Assembly: GCA_900546465.1 (NCBI GenBank)
Contig: URCX01000034.1
Span: 1-14,389 of the forward strand
DNA length: 14,389 nucleotides
From: an uncultured Bacteroidota bacterium
GTDB lineage: Bacteria; Bacteroidota; Bacteroidia; Bacteroidales; P3
Reading direction: 5' to 3'
The position numbers were made by a program, and so were the translations under genes. Position 1 is the first letter of the stretch, and each line of letters starts with the position of its first letter. Below, one piece after another: positions 14,343 to 14,389 of the stretch. The notes under the pieces are model-generated. The model saw nothing but the letters and a program-made list of their open reading frames with translations, had not been told where the DNA came from and made no database searches.

Positions 14343-14389
14343 AAATCCAAACGCCGTTCTAATTTTTTCTTTCGGCGATTCAGAAAATT
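14343..14389 (+). repeat. second array of degenerate 21-bp repeats, cut by the window edge
   Basis: Two 21-bp units (14343-14363, 14364-14384) and the first five bases of a third are visible on the + strand. Their cores are AAACGCCG and TTTCGGCG. The segment CGATTCAGAAAATT (14376-14389) is identical to the junction of units 2 and 3 of the array at 6758-6841, read on the - strand, apart from the base preceding it. Spacing between cores is the same. Orientation is opposite to the first array. Confidence 0.7.

Noticed and set aside
1..14389. tRNA, rRNA, CRISPR arrays, transposase genes
   Set aside because: I found no cloverleaf with a T-loop GGTTCGA-type sequence, no rRNA segments, no regularly spaced 25-40 base repeats with unique spacers and no transposase or integrase motifs.

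Overview
The window comes from a member of the Bacteroidota, most likely order Bacteroidales. The grounds are several TonB-dependent outer-membrane receptors and barrels, a lipoprotein with an acidic surface-export signal after its lipobox cysteine, a protein ending in a type B type IX secretion (T9SS) sorting domain, A+T-rich intergenic DNA, weak Shine-Dalgarno signals and several copies of the Bacteroidota -7 promoter element TAnnTTTG. I cannot name a genus.

Left part, + strand. Positions 1-1086 are the C-terminal half of a TonB-dependent receptor cut by the window edge. It is followed 11 bases later by a surface beta-propeller lipoprotein (1098-2210). The pair reads as a BtuB/BtuG-type cobalamin uptake system. 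A nested hairpin terminator closes it. The 410-base gap that follows holds a second strong terminator and possibly a small RNA gene (about 2385-2516). Next is a probable two-gene unit: an unusual exported/membrane protein with a Cys/Asp-rich head and a cytochrome-b-like tail (2621-3358), then a MATE-family efflux transporter (3382-4716). A small unrecognised four-helix membrane protein (4774-5295) ends at a convergent hairpin.

Right part, - strand. An exported M64-family metallopeptidase (6628-5378) stands alone with its own promoter. Upstream of it is a 345-base gap with a tandem array of degenerate 21-bp repeats and a strong hairpin. From 14206 down to 6974 runs a tightly packed set of five genes with gaps of 13, 13, 19 and 45 bases: a TonB-dependent receptor with a carboxypeptidase-regulatory-like N-terminus, an M16-fold protein lacking the zinc motif, a secreted protein with fibronectin-III-like repeats and a T9SS type B C-terminus, a ComB-like 2-phosphosulfolactate phosphatase, and a small outer-membrane beta-barrel protein. 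A promoter of the form TTG-N19-TAAATTTG lies just before the first gene.

The observations most worth following are these: the 21-bp repeat array on one side of the five-gene unit recurs in inverted orientation at the right-hand window edge; the gap at 2370-2516 has the layout of a small RNA gene; the protein at 2621-3358 joins a Cys-rich, EF-hand-like head to a bis-histidine membrane domain; and the five-gene unit mixes receptor, dead-protease, T9SS-cargo and ComB functions.
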